DNA from: Gammaproteobacteria bacterium
Lineage (GTDB): Bacteria; Pseudomonadota; Gammaproteobacteria; GCA-001735895
Direction of reading: 5' to 3'
Length of the DNA: 64,000 nt
Assembly: GCA_029862005.1 (NCBI GenBank)
Contig: JAOTYD010000001.1
Span: 124,001 to 188,000, forward strand
The notes beneath the pieces are model-generated. The model was given only the letters and a program-made list of their open reading frames with translations. It did not search any database and was not told the origin of the DNA. A program made the translations under genes and the position numbers. Shown piece by piece: positions 1-8,612 of the stretch; within the stretch, counting starts at the first letter, position 1, and every line of letters begins with the position of its first letter.

Positions 1-900
1 ATCGTGATGTGCCACGAATGCGGCTGGCAATCTCTTTGTCAAAATTGCGATGCACGGTTGACCTTGCACCAATCGGTGCAATCCCTGTTATGTCATCACT
101 GTGGCTATGCCCAGGCCGTACCCGAAACCTGTCCGGAGTGTGGCCATGCCGAGATCAGGCATTATGGCATCGGTACCGAGCAGCTTGAACAGGGTTTGAT
201 TCAGCGCTACCCGGACACCACCGTGCTGCGTATTGATCGAGACGTGATAGCGTCTCGTGCCGCGCTGAAGGCGCGGCTGAAACAATTGCAGAGTGGACAA
301 CCCTGCATTCTGATTGGCACCCAGATGATCGCCAAGGGACACGATTATCCTGCAATTACGCTGAGCGTGATTCTGGATGCAGACCAGGCATTGTTTAGCG
401 CTTCCTACCGTGCCAGCGAACGCCTGGCGCAAACGCTGTACCAGGTTTCCGGACGCTCGGGGCGGGGCGATCGGGAAGGCGAGGCTATCGTACAGACCCG
501 GTTTCAGGATCATCCGTTAATGCAGGCACTAAGCCAGCGAGACTATCGCGATATCGCGAACGAGCTGTTACAGGAGCGTCGCCTGCTCGGATTTCCACCC
601 TTTGCACGGGTCGTTATGTTTCGTGCCGATGCAATCGAGCTTAAGGCAGCGCTTGCCAGGCTCGAAGATATCAGGACGTTGCTCGAGGCAGCGCCTCGTT
701 TCGAGGCACTGTCCTGCGTCGGGCCGATGCCGGCATTGATGACCCGCCGGGTCGGTCGCTACCGCGCGCAATTGACGCTGATCTCGCAGGATTACCAGGC
801 GTTGCGCTCGGTTCTGCAGCAATCGATGCCAGCCCTCGAGCAACTCGCCAGCAGCGCCCGTGTCAGCTGGAGCATCGATGTCGATCCTCCCGACCTCTAA
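1..900 (+). CDS. priA: Primosomal protein N' (PriA), 5'-truncated by the window edge
   Basis: This is the last ~300 residues of the replication-restart helicase PriA (family usually near 730 residues). The frame is open from base 1, so the start lies outside the window. The cysteine-rich zinc-binding region is visible first (CHECGW, CQNCD, CHHCG, CPECG), then the helicase C-terminal lobe with GTQMIAKGHD and the arginine-finger motif QVSGRSGRGDREG. PriA reloads the replisome at stalled forks. The gene is followed by hairpin repeats and then argS, a neighbourhood common in gammaproteobacteria. Identification is firm. Confidence 0.96.
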   Translation: MVMCHECGWQSLCQNCDARLTLHQSVQSLLCHHCGYAQAVPETCPECGHAEIRHYGIGTEQLEQGLIQRYPDTTVLRIDRDVIASRAALKARLKQLQSGQPCILIGTQMIAKGHDYPAITLSVILDADQALFSASYRASERLAQTLYQVSGRSGRGDREGEAIVQTRFQDHPLMQALSQRDYRDIANELLQERRLLGFPPFARVVMFRADAIELKAALARLEDIRTLLEAAPRFEALSCVGPMPALMTRRVGRYRAQLTLISQDYQALRSVLQQSMPALEQLASSARVSWSIDVDPPDL

Positions 901-948
901 CCCCGTAGCTGTCATAAAGAGCTACCCAGTGAGAAAGCGTAATAGTGC

Positions 949-1048
949 GGCACGGTCATCGGGATATCTTTGCAGGATCGCCGTAAATACATTCGTGTAG
1001 GCTCGCGCCCGGAGTGCCGTCTCACAAAGATATCCCGATGACCGTGCC
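949..1048. repeat. Family A long hairpin repeat, copy A1
   Basis: Arms 949-972 and 1025-1048 are perfect 24-bp inverted repeats around a 52-base core. The core shares blocks CGCCGT-AATAC, TGTAGGCTCGCGC and CGTCTC with copy A2 at 26561-26671. The outer arm pattern GGC-CGG-CATCG is shared with A2, but two positions differ with matching changes on the other arm, so pairing is kept. No coding function is seen. Confidence 0.8.
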
Positions 1049-1159
1049 TTGTTGGTTCGCAACGAGCTCCAACATTAAAATCATCATTTCCGCGAATGCG
1101 GAAATCATTTGGTAAATGAACTTTATAAGATTGCGATGACCACGCCTTTGAAACTGGTA

Positions 1160-1289
1160 GCTATCTCGGAAGATCGCCCGTAAAAGTGTAGCGCGGCATG
1201 GATGCCGCGTTCCAAGCGATTCCATGGATGGACCAACCGGCGCTTGCGCCGGTTGGGAGCGTCTTTTACGGGCGATCTTCCGAGATAGC
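1160..1289. repeat. Family B long hairpin repeat, copy B1
   Basis: Arms 1160-1186 and 1263-1289 are perfect 27-bp inverted repeats around a 76-base core (1187-1262). The core differs from copies B2 (26692-26821) and B3 (47431-47554) at only two or three positions. The arms differ at roughly half their positions yet remain fully complementary. Inside the core are two further hairpins: GCGGCA/TGCCGC, and CCAACCGGCG/CGCCGGTTGG with loop CTTG. Confidence 0.88.
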
Positions 1290-1381
1290 GAAATGGTTTG
1301 CAGAAATGATGGGTGGCCCAGGCAGGACAGCTCGGGTAAAATCCACGATCATTTTTCCCATCCGGGTACGAGTTTTAGCCC

Positions 1382-3133
1382 TTGAAGCAAATCATCACCG
1401 ATCTGATCGCGCAGGCTCTACGCGAGCTTGAGCAGGCTTCGCAGATTCCGTCTGAACTCAATGCCAATATCCAGGTGACGCCTGCCAGGGATCCCGGGCA
1501 GGGTGACTTTGCTTCGAATATTGCGCTGACACTGGCCAAGGCAGTGGGCACGCCGCCGCAGGCTCTGGCAGAACTGATCGTCGGTAAGCTAGACGCCATC
1601 GACACGATCGAAAAGGTTGAAGTGGCCGGCCCGGGCTTTATCAATTTCTTTGTCGCCAGCGCCGCGAGTCATTCGATTATTAACAGGATACTCGAGCAGG
1701 GCACCGAATTTGGAAGCAGTGCAATCGGGCAGGAGAGCAAGATCCAGGTCGAATTTGTATCTGCCAATCCGACCGGACCGCTGCATGTTGGTCACGGTCG
1801 CGGTGCCGCGATCGGTGCAACGCTTGCCAACTTGCTGGGCTTTATTGGCTACGAAGTGCAAAAAGAGTACTACGTCAACGATGCCGGGCGGCAAATGCAT
1901 ATTCTCGCCACCTCCGTCTGGTTGCGATACCTGGAACTCTGCGGGGAGACAATCAGTTTTCCGAGCAATGGTTACCAGGGTGATTACGTCTGGGACATCG
2001 CGGCGACGCTGCACCGTGAAAACGCTGCTCGTTTTCAGAAGCCTGTGCTCGAGGTGATGGCCGATGTCAGTGAAGATGCGCCCGCAGGAGACAAGGAAAA
2101 ACACATCGATGACTTGATCGAGAACGCCCAGACACTGCTTGGCGACACCGGGTACCGCGTCGTTTTCGACTTGGCGTTGGTGACATTGGTCGATGTGATA
2201 CGTAATGATCTGCATGCCTTCGGGGTTGATTTCGAAAACTGGTTTTCGGAACGCTCGTTGAGCGACGACGGTCTGATTGAGCAAGCGATACAGCGGTTGC
2301 AGGATAAAGGTAGCGTCTATAAACAGGATGGGGCACTGTGGTTTCGCTCCACCGATTTTGGCGATGAAAAAGATCGCGTGGTGCGGCGTGAAAATGGGCA
2401 GACCACGTATTTTGCTTCTGACATCGCCTACCATATGAACAAGTTCGACCGGGGATTCGACAAGGTCATCAATATCTGGGGCGCGGACCATCACGGATAT
2501 ACTCCCCGGGTCAAAGCGGCATTGAGCGCGCTGGGTTATGATGCCGACAACCTCGAGGTTCAGTTGGTGCAATTCGCCAATTTGTTCGAACACGGCCAGA
2601 AGATTTCGATGTCGACACGCTCCGGGGAATTCGTCACGTTGAGACAATTGCGGGAAGACGTCGGGCTGGATGCCGCACGCTTCTTTTACGTGATGCGCAA
2701 ATCGGAACAACACATGGATTTTGATCTCGATCTGGCGCGCGAGCAATCCAACGATAACCCGGTTTATTACGTGCAGTACGCGCATGCACGAATTTGCAGT
2801 GTCCGACGGCAGTGCGTCGAGAGGGGGATTAACCCGGCTGTCCAGGATGCTAACCTGGAGCGTCTGGAAAACGCACACGAGCAAGCCCTGGTGAAGCAAC
2901 TGAGCCAGTTTCCGGAGCGGGTAGAAGCCGCCGCGCTTCGCCGTGAACCCCACCTGGTGGTTACCTATTTGCGCGAACTCGCCAATCATTTCCACTCCTG
3001 GTATAACGCGCACCAGTTTATCGTCGATGACGCTGAGTTGCGTGCCGCGCGTCTGGCGCTGGCATCGGCCGTACAGCAAGTATTAAGCAATGGCCTCGGG
3101 TTAATGGGTGTTTCGGCGCCGGAAACAATGTAA
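1382..3133 (+). CDS. argS: Arginine-tRNA ligase
   Basis: Class I aminoacyl-tRNA synthetase that charges tRNA-Arg. The HIGH signature appears as HVGH at residues 135-138 after SANPTGPL, and the KMSKS-equivalent loop as KISMS at 407-411. The C-terminal DALR-type anticodon-binding domain includes the segment with QYAHARICS. Length of 583 residues matches the family (E. coli about 577). A TTG at 1382 is the start that gives the family-length N-terminus (MKQIITDL). It is followed 8 bases later by the SPOR gene, probably in one operon. Confidence 0.97.
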   Translation: MKQIITDLIAQALRELEQASQIPSELNANIQVTPARDPGQGDFASNIALTLAKAVGTPPQALAELIVGKLDAIDTIEKVEVAGPGFINFFVASAASHSIINRILEQGTEFGSSAIGQESKIQVEFVSANPTGPLHVGHGRGAAIGATLANLLGFIGYEVQKEYYVNDAGRQMHILATSVWLRYLELCGETISFPSNGYQGDYVWDIAATLHRENAARFQKPVLEVMADVSEDAPAGDKEKHIDDLIENAQTLLGDTGYRVVFDLALVTLVDVIRNDLHAFGVDFENWFSERSLSDDGLIEQAIQRLQDKGSVYKQDGALWFRSTDFGDEKDRVVRRENGQTTYFASDIAYHMNKFDRGFDKVINIWGADHHGYTPRVKAALSALGYDADNLEVQLVQFANLFEHGQKISMSTRSGEFVTLRQLREDVGLDAARFFYVMRKSEQHMDFDLDLAREQSNDNPVYYVQYAHARICSVRRQCVERGINPAVQDANLERLENAHEQALVKQLSQFPERVEAAALRREPHLVVTYLRELANHFHSWYNAHQFIVDDAELRAARLALASAVQQVLSNGLGLMGVSAPETM

Positions 3134-3141
3134 CGATTCTG

Positions 3142-3639
3142 ATGGCAAAAAAACAGTCGACATCGCTTTGGGTCTGGGCATTCCTGCTATTGGTGCTGGC
3201 CTCGTTTATTGCACTGGTTCTGTTTCTCGATCAAAAAATTGTTGAAAACAGCGGCGCAGATAATCAGCAGCAGGCATCGACCGGCAGTCCGAATAAACCA
3301 ACCATCGATTTCTACTCGGTGTTGCCAAAGCGTAAAGTCGAAATCCCGATTTCAGAGGAAGACCGTGAAGCCATCGAAAATCCCAGTATCAATAAGGAAG
3401 CTGTCGACCGGTCGATACTGCAGGTCGGTTCTTTCCAAAGCGCTGGCGAAGCCGACACCCTCAAGGCGCAGCTGGCATTCCTGGGCCTGCAGGCGACCAT
3501 CAAGTCCGCCGTCGTCAATGATGAAACCTGGCATCGTGTAGAGCTGGGACCTTTTTCGAGTCAGTCCAAATTGTCACGCACCAAGAACCTGCTGATCGAA
3601 AACAGGATCAAGTATATCGAGCGCAACCAGGCAAACTAG
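3142..3639 (+). CDS. SPOR-domain membrane protein (FtsN/DedD-like)
   Basis: A 165-residue protein with a short cytoplasmic N-terminus, one membrane segment (about residues 10-29, WVWAFLLLVLASFIALVLF), a flexible linker and a C-terminal SPOR domain (about 90-163, starting ILQVGSFQSAGEA). SPOR domains bind glycan strands stripped of stem peptides at the division septum. The argS-SPOR pair is a common gammaproteobacterial arrangement, with the second gene often called FtsN-like. It lacks the long FtsN linker, so a role in division is likely but true FtsN identity is not shown. Confidence 0.85.
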   Translation: MAKKQSTSLWVWAFLLLVLASFIALVLFLDQKIVENSGADNQQQASTGSPNKPTIDFYSVLPKRKVEIPISEEDREAIENPSINKEAVDRSILQVGSFQSAGEADTLKAQLAFLGLQATIKSAVVNDETWHRVELGPFSSQSKLSRTKNLLIENRIKYIERNQAN

Positions 3640-3664
3640 CACAATTAGCTGGATTGCCCCCGGC

Positions 3665-4396
3665 TCAGCTGTAAAGGTCGAGCAGGAACCAGTCAGGTAC
3701 CAGGTTGCGCGAATCGCTCAGTAATTGCTCGTGTGCTCGAAAGTCGGAGCAATGTTTTTCCACCAGCGTCCAGAAGGCCCTGGAATGATTCAGGTGTCGC
3801 GTATGGCAAAGCTCATGAATCATCAGGTATTCCACGGTTTTTACCGGCAGAAATAGAAGCTGATCATTGAGGCTGATGTTACCGCGTCTTGAGCAGCTTC
3901 CCCACCGTGTCTTCTGACTGCGAACACTCAGTTTATTGAATTCGAGCCCGGTTCTGGTCGATATCTGCTCGAGCAGTGCAGGAAACGACGCCTGTGCCTT
4001 GCTTCGAATCCAGTCGCGTAACTCATGGACACGCTCGCGATGGCCGCTCGCCTGGATAACTATTTGATCTGTGCTGGGCTCGTCGAACAAGTCGAAATTG
4101 AACTGTAGCGAATCACCCTTGTAAACCACCGGAATAGAACTGTTGTCGAAAGCTAGAGTCAGCAACCGCGGCAGGCGTATGGACTGACGCAGCTTTGACT
4201 GCCGTGCAAGTTGACGTCGTGCCCAGGCTTCGTGTTTTGCGACCAGGTCCGGAACTTCATTGCGTGGGAAACGCGTCGGAATAATCACTTCAAGTCCGCC
4301 ATACGGTTTGATTTGCAGCCTGGCGTATCGTGCCCGCGGCGATACGCGCAGTTTCCACTTTAGCGCTAACGGCGATACGGTTTCTTCGTCGACCAT
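3665..4396 (-). CDS. YgjP/DUF45-family zinc metallopeptidase-like protein
   Basis: 243 residues. The C-terminal half has the zincin motif HELCH followed by a downstream histidine (HLNHSRAFW), preceded by the family signature WGSCS-x-x-GNISLN. These are the marks of the YgjP-type (SprT-like, DUF45) predicted metal-dependent hydrolases. No signal peptide is seen, so it should be cytoplasmic. It lies convergent to the SPOR gene and 9 bases downstream of the antiporter gene on the same strand, so the two may be cotranscribed. The substrate is unknown. Confidence 0.85.
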   Translation of the reverse strand: MVDEETVSPLALKWKLRVSPRARYARLQIKPYGGLEVIIPTRFPRNEVPDLVAKHEAWARRQLARQSKLRQSIRLPRLLTLAFDNSSIPVVYKGDSLQFNFDLFDEPSTDQIVIQASGHRERVHELRDWIRSKAQASFPALLEQISTRTGLEFNKLSVRSQKTRWGSCSRRGNISLNDQLLFLPVKTVEYLMIHELCHTRHLNHSRAFWTLVEKHCSDFRAHEQLLSDSRNLVPDWFLLDLYS

Positions 4397-4405
4397 AAAG
4401 TTGCC

Positions 4406-6364
4406 CTATAAACCTGACATGATTTCTATCTCGACTGCCTGAATATCATCCGGGTGACCTTCGATGACAAAGACATCGTGCGGCTTAAATTCAACATCGA
4501 TGAGCGGGCTGTCGCAGCTGACTCCGTTACGACGTAACGCAATAATTTTGACCTTGTCGAGACTTTTCAAGGATTCGATGCTGTGACCAACCGAAGCGTA
4601 AGTACCGAGTATTTCTATACTGTGCATATGGTGATGATCGGGCGCATCGAGATCGACGTCGTCCACGCTGTGAAAAAATGCACGTACCCGGGCGTAGTGC
4701 CCTTCACGCGCCTCGTCGAGCATTTCATCGATGGAATGGGGATCCTCACCCAGCGCTGTCAAGGTATGCTTGGCAAGCATCATACTTGATTCGACCGTAT
4801 CCGGGATCACTTCATCGGCACCACACTCGAGCAGGTGCTCGAGATGACGATCGTCGCGGGTTCTAATGATCATCGGAATATCCTTACTTAACTCGCGCGC
4901 AGTCTTGGCGATATGCTCGCTGGCCTTGAATTCAGTAAATGATATGACCAGTACCCGGGCCCTGGCAAAGCCGGCGCTTTGCAGAATCTCGGGTTTGCTG
5001 CTATCGCCATAGAAAACCGGTTCACCCGCCTCGCGCGCCTCGGTGACAATGTCGGTATCGATTTCCAGCGCAACGAAAGGAATGCCGACCCGCCGCAGGA
5101 ACTGCGCGAGATTTTGCGAGGTGCGGCCAAAGCCGCACAGAATAACGTGGTCCGCGATATCCTTGCAGGCTTCCTCGATACTTGTTTCGACCTGGTTCAG
5201 ACTGTCGCGATAATCCGGATCAAATCGGCAGGCAATCTTTTCATTGAATTGAATCAGCATCGGTGATATCGCCATGCTCAGGATAATCGCCGCGATGATG
5301 GGCTGGCTAAGTCCGAGCTCGAGTAGACCCGTAGCGAGCGCGACTGCCAGCAACGCGAATCCGAATTCACTGCCCTGGCCGAGTAGAATACCAGCACGAA
5401 TCGCGACTCCCTTGGTAAAGCCGGCCAGATGTGTGATGACTGCGATCGCGATACCCTTGCCAGCGATCAGGCCCAGGGTCAAAATCGCGACCGTCAGGGG
5501 TTCATTGATGATGATGCGCCAGTCGAATTGCGAACCGACGGAAATAAAGAACAATCCCATCAGAACATCGCGGAAAGGCCTGATTTCATTTTCGATATGA
5601 TGCTGAAACTCGGTTTCGGCGAGCATGATGCCGGCGAGAAAAGCACCCATGGCCAGCGATAGCCCCAGTTGCCATGTCAGCCAGGCAGCCAGCAGCGCGA
5701 TCAGCAGGATAAACAGCGTGAACAGTTCATGCGAATGGGTGGCGGCAACCGCACGCACCGCGGGCCGGACCAGGTATTGGCCGGCGTAGAATATTACCGC
5801 GAAAGCGAAAGCGCCCTTGGCCAGGGCCAGGCTGATCGGCATCAGCAAAGATTCTACTCCGGGTGCGGCGAAAATCGGTATCAATACCAGGAATGGCACT
5901 ACCGCCAGATCCTGGAACAGCAATACGCCGAGCGATATATTGCCATGTGGTTGATGCAACTCGTACTGTTCAGTCAGCAGCTTTACCACGATTGCGGTGG
6001 ATGACATTGCGAGTGCACCACCAAGGGCGAAAGCGACCTGCCACGACAGTCCCAGCCAGATACCAACCACCACGGTGCTCAAGGTTGACACAGTAACCTG
6101 CGCAACACCGATGCCGAAGACGATTTTACGCATCGAGATCAGGCGCGGAATAGAAACCTCGAGACCGATCGTAAATAACAGGAAAACCACCCCGATTTCG
6201 GCAATTTGCTCGATCGCATGTGAGTCATGAATCAAGCCGAAAGCATTGTCGCTGGCAAGCAAACCTACCACCAGGTAGCCCAGCACTGCGGGGATGTCGA
6301 TGAGTTTAAACACAGCGACCCCCATCACCGACAGTATCAATATGATCAGGATATCGTTTAACAT
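4406..6364 (-). CDS. Monovalent cation:proton antiporter-2 (KefB/KefC/YbaL type) with RCK domains
   Basis: 652 residues. An N-terminal transporter of about a dozen hydrophobic segments (residues 1-380) belongs to the CPA2 family. It is followed by an RCK_N/TrkA-N Rossmann domain (VILCGFGRTSQ, from about 405) and a C-terminal TrkA-C-like domain (about 570-650). CPA2 proteins of this layout exchange K+ (or Na+) for protons under nucleotide or ligand control. The ion specificity cannot be read from sequence. No KefF/KefG-type ancillary gene is adjacent, which favours a YbaL-like stand-alone system. Confidence 0.88.
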   Translation of the reverse strand: MLNDILIILILSVMGVAVFKLIDIPAVLGYLVVGLLASDNAFGLIHDSHAIEQIAEIGVVFLLFTIGLEVSIPRLISMRKIVFGIGVAQVTVSTLSTVVVGIWLGLSWQVAFALGGALAMSSTAIVVKLLTEQYELHQPHGNISLGVLLFQDLAVVPFLVLIPIFAAPGVESLLMPISLALAKGAFAFAVIFYAGQYLVRPAVRAVAATHSHELFTLFILLIALLAAWLTWQLGLSLAMGAFLAGIMLAETEFQHHIENEIRPFRDVLMGLFFISVGSQFDWRIIINEPLTVAILTLGLIAGKGIAIAVITHLAGFTKGVAIRAGILLGQGSEFGFALLAVALATGLLELGLSQPIIAAIILSMAISPMLIQFNEKIACRFDPDYRDSLNQVETSIEEACKDIADHVILCGFGRTSQNLAQFLRRVGIPFVALEIDTDIVTEAREAGEPVFYGDSSKPEILQSAGFARARVLVISFTEFKASEHIAKTARELSKDIPMIIRTRDDRHLEHLLECGADEVIPDTVESSMMLAKHTLTALGEDPHSIDEMLDEAREGHYARVRAFFHSVDDVDLDAPDHHHMHSIEILGTYASVGHSIESLKSLDKVKIIALRRNGVSCDSPLIDVEFKPHDVFVIEGHPDDIQAVEIEIMSGL

Positions 6365-6556
6365 CTGAGGACTGGTCTAATTTAATCCGGGTCTGTATAA
6401 CACACTAATGCATTTAAACAGATAACAACTGTAACAAGTTAGTGACAGGAATAAAAAAGAGGAGTCCTGCGAGTGTGGTTCTAATTACTCGCACACCACG
6501 ATTCCGATTTGGGGTCTGTTTTTTAAGACTGTCAATGTCATCGATAATGCTCGAAA

Positions 6557-7390
6557 ATGCAGGCCATGGACGCGGTCGAAATCGAAACCTTCATCCTTGA
6601 ACGCGAGGCCATTATCCGCCTTGGTGTTTTCGGGCTCGTTTTCATCGTCATGTTGCTATGGGAGCTGATAGCTCCTCGACGGGAGCTGAGCGTTCCCAAG
6701 GCGCTGCGGTGGAGCAGTAATCTGGGTTTGTTACTGCTGAACAGCATGGTGCTGAGGCTATTGTTTCCTGCAGCAGCGGTAGGGATTGCCTATTCAGTGG
6801 CGGAGCAGGGCTGGGGATTGTTTAACCTCGTTGATTTACCCTTATGGCTCGAGGTATCAGCTGCAGTAGTATTGCTCGATTTTGCGATCTACCTGCAGCA
6901 TCGATTGATGCACCTGGTACCGATCCTGTGGCGTTTGCACCGTGTACATCACGCCGATCTCGATTTCGATCTGACCACCGGTTCCCGGTTTCACACCATT
7001 GAAATCATCGTTTCGATGTTGTTCAAATGGCTGGTGATAATACTGCTCGGCCCGGCGCTGATCGCGGTACTCGTGTTCGAGATCGTGCTGAACGGTATGG
7101 CGATATTCAATCACGCCAATGTTGGTTTACCGCGCGCTGTTGATCGATTAGTACGTTGTTTTTTGGTCACCCCGGATATGCACCGGGTGCACCATTCGGT
7201 GCTGGTGCGGGAGACCAACAGTAACTATGGTTTCAACCTTTCAATCTGGGACCGGGTCTTCAGGACCTATATCGATCAGCCCGAAAAGGGTCACCAGGCA
7301 ATGACGATAGGGCTCGCAGAATTTCGCAATGCCAGGCAGGTTGATCGATTACCGGGCATGCTGGCGTTACCGTTTGTCGGTAAGCGATGA
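6557..7390 (+). CDS. Sterol desaturase / fatty acid hydroxylase family membrane protein
   Basis: 277 residues with several membrane segments and the eight-histidine di-iron pattern of the superfamily: HRLMH at 115-119, HRVHH at 128-132, and a C-terminal HRVHH. The family hydroxylates or desaturates lipid substrates using O2. The first start gives MQAMDAVE, and a second ATG nine bases later is equally possible. The gene overlaps rlmG by four bases (ATGA), so the two are translationally coupled. The lipid substrate is not predictable. Confidence 0.88.
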   Translation: MQAMDAVEIETFILEREAIIRLGVFGLVFIVMLLWELIAPRRELSVPKALRWSSNLGLLLLNSMVLRLLFPAAAVGIAYSVAEQGWGLFNLVDLPLWLEVSAAVVLLDFAIYLQHRLMHLVPILWRLHRVHHADLDFDLTTGSRFHTIEIIVSMLFKWLVIILLGPALIAVLVFEIVLNGMAIFNHANVGLPRAVDRLVRCFLVTPDMHRVHHSVLVRETNSNYGFNLSIWDRVFRTYIDQPEKGHQAMTIGLAEFRNARQVDRLPGMLALPFVGKR

Positions 7391-8547
7391 ACAAGCCTTT
7401 ATCAATCGATAGCCAGAAGTTACTGCTGGTGCCTCAGGGCGAGTTTGAGCTGGTTTGTAATCCGCGCGATGAACTGTTGCAGGCCTGGGACTCCGCCGAT
7501 GAATTTCTATTGAACTATCTTGATGAAATCAAGGTGCTGTCGCGCCACGGCAAGCTACTGATATTGAATGATACCTTCGGCGCACTCGCCGTAGCTCTCG
7601 CGAATCACCCGGTTTATTCCTGGAACGATTCCTATCTGGCGCAGCAAGCACTACGCGATAACCTGACCGCAAACGGTTATCCTGTTGATCAGGTCAAGAC
7701 CAACCAGGGTATCAATTTTCCCACGGCGTCCGTTGACTGCGTACTAATCAAGATTCCAAAAGCGCTCGCCTTGCTCGAACACCAGCTCTATGCATTACGC
7801 CGGGTTTTGCATCACGATACGCATATTTTCGCGGCTGGAATGGCGCGCAATATCCACCGATCGACGCTGGATCTGTTTGAAACCATCCTCGGGCCGACAA
7901 CGACAACGCGGGCGCGCAAGAAAAGCCGTCTTATCCTGGTTGAGCGTGATCAATCGCTTAACGAGGGTCAAAGCCCTTATCCTGACAGCTACGAATTGCA
8001 GGTGGATCGAATCTACCGGATCATAAATCATGCGAGCCTGTTCAGCCGTGATCGACTTGACCGGGGCAGTCAGCTGTTGCTGGAGAATATGCCGGTGGCG
8101 GATCGTTTTCGACGTATTGTTGACCTGGGTTGCGGCAATGGGGTCATCGGAATTATCGCCGCCGCCCTGAATTCCGAGGCCAGCATGCTGTTTTGCGACG
8201 AATCGTACATGGCGATCGCAAGTGCAGAGGATAATTTTCGCAACGCGTTTGCAGGATCGCGTGCCGCCACGTTCAGGGTAGGCGACGGCCTGCAGGGTGT
8301 GGATTCCAATCGCCACGACCTCGTCTTGATTAATCCACCGTTTCACCAGCAGCACGGTGTCGGTGATGCGACCGCATGGCAAATGTTCAGGCAGGCGCAA
8401 CGCGTATTGACTCCAGGTGGCGAATTGCGGATCGTCGGTAACCGTCACATGGCTTATCACAGCAAACTGAAAAAACTGTTTGGCAATTGCGAAACCATCG
8501 CCTCTGACAGCAAGTTTGTTGTCCTCAGCTCAACCAAGCATAAATAG
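7387..8547 (+). CDS. rlmG: 23S rRNA (guanine-1835-N2)-methyltransferase
   Basis: 386 residues, close to E. coli RlmG (about 378). The N-terminal half is a degenerate methyltransferase-like domain. The C-terminal half is the catalytic Rossmann fold with the SAM loop DLGCGNGVIG (about 245-254) and the N2-guanine motif NPPF at 316-319. The closing segment HMAYHSKLKKLFG is typical of RlmG rather than RsmC. The start overlaps the upstream hydroxylase stop. Confidence 0.92.
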   Translation: MNKPLSIDSQKLLLVPQGEFELVCNPRDELLQAWDSADEFLLNYLDEIKVLSRHGKLLILNDTFGALAVALANHPVYSWNDSYLAQQALRDNLTANGYPVDQVKTNQGINFPTASVDCVLIKIPKALALLEHQLYALRRVLHHDTHIFAAGMARNIHRSTLDLFETILGPTTTTRARKKSRLILVERDQSLNEGQSPYPDSYELQVDRIYRIINHASLFSRDRLDRGSQLLLENMPVADRFRRIVDLGCGNGVIGIIAAALNSEASMLFCDESYMAIASAEDNFRNAFAGSRAATFRVGDGLQGVDSNRHDLVLINPPFHQQHGVGDATAWQMFRQAQRVLTPGGELRIVGNRHMAYHSKLKKLFGNCETIASDSKFVVLSSTKHK

Positions 8548-8612
8548 CTCGACATTGATCGAGGCCGCTATCGATATTGGTTCAGGAGGAAAAACGAGGT
8601 GTAGAGATTGGT

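Larger units (their letters stand above)
901..1381. other. Non-coding gap rich in hairpins between priA and argS
   Basis: No gene is supported in these 481 bases. It holds, in order, a small hairpin right after the priA stop (905-925, GTAGCT/AGCTAC), a family A hairpin (949-1048), a short perfect hairpin (1086-1105, ATTTCCGC/GCGGAAAT), a remnant resembling the right end of a family A element (about 1131-1155), and a family B hairpin (1160-1289). The last ~90 bases before argS show no feature I can name and presumably carry its promoter. Confidence 0.7.

Noticed and set aside
949-1289. Possible CRISPR-like array from repeated hairpins
   Set aside because: Elements are few, long, irregularly spaced and self-complementary over their whole length; no spacers or cas genes.
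1589-3079. Long open frame on the minus strand opposite argS
   Set aside because: It lies wholly within argS, has no recognisable domain and reflects codon bias of the real gene.
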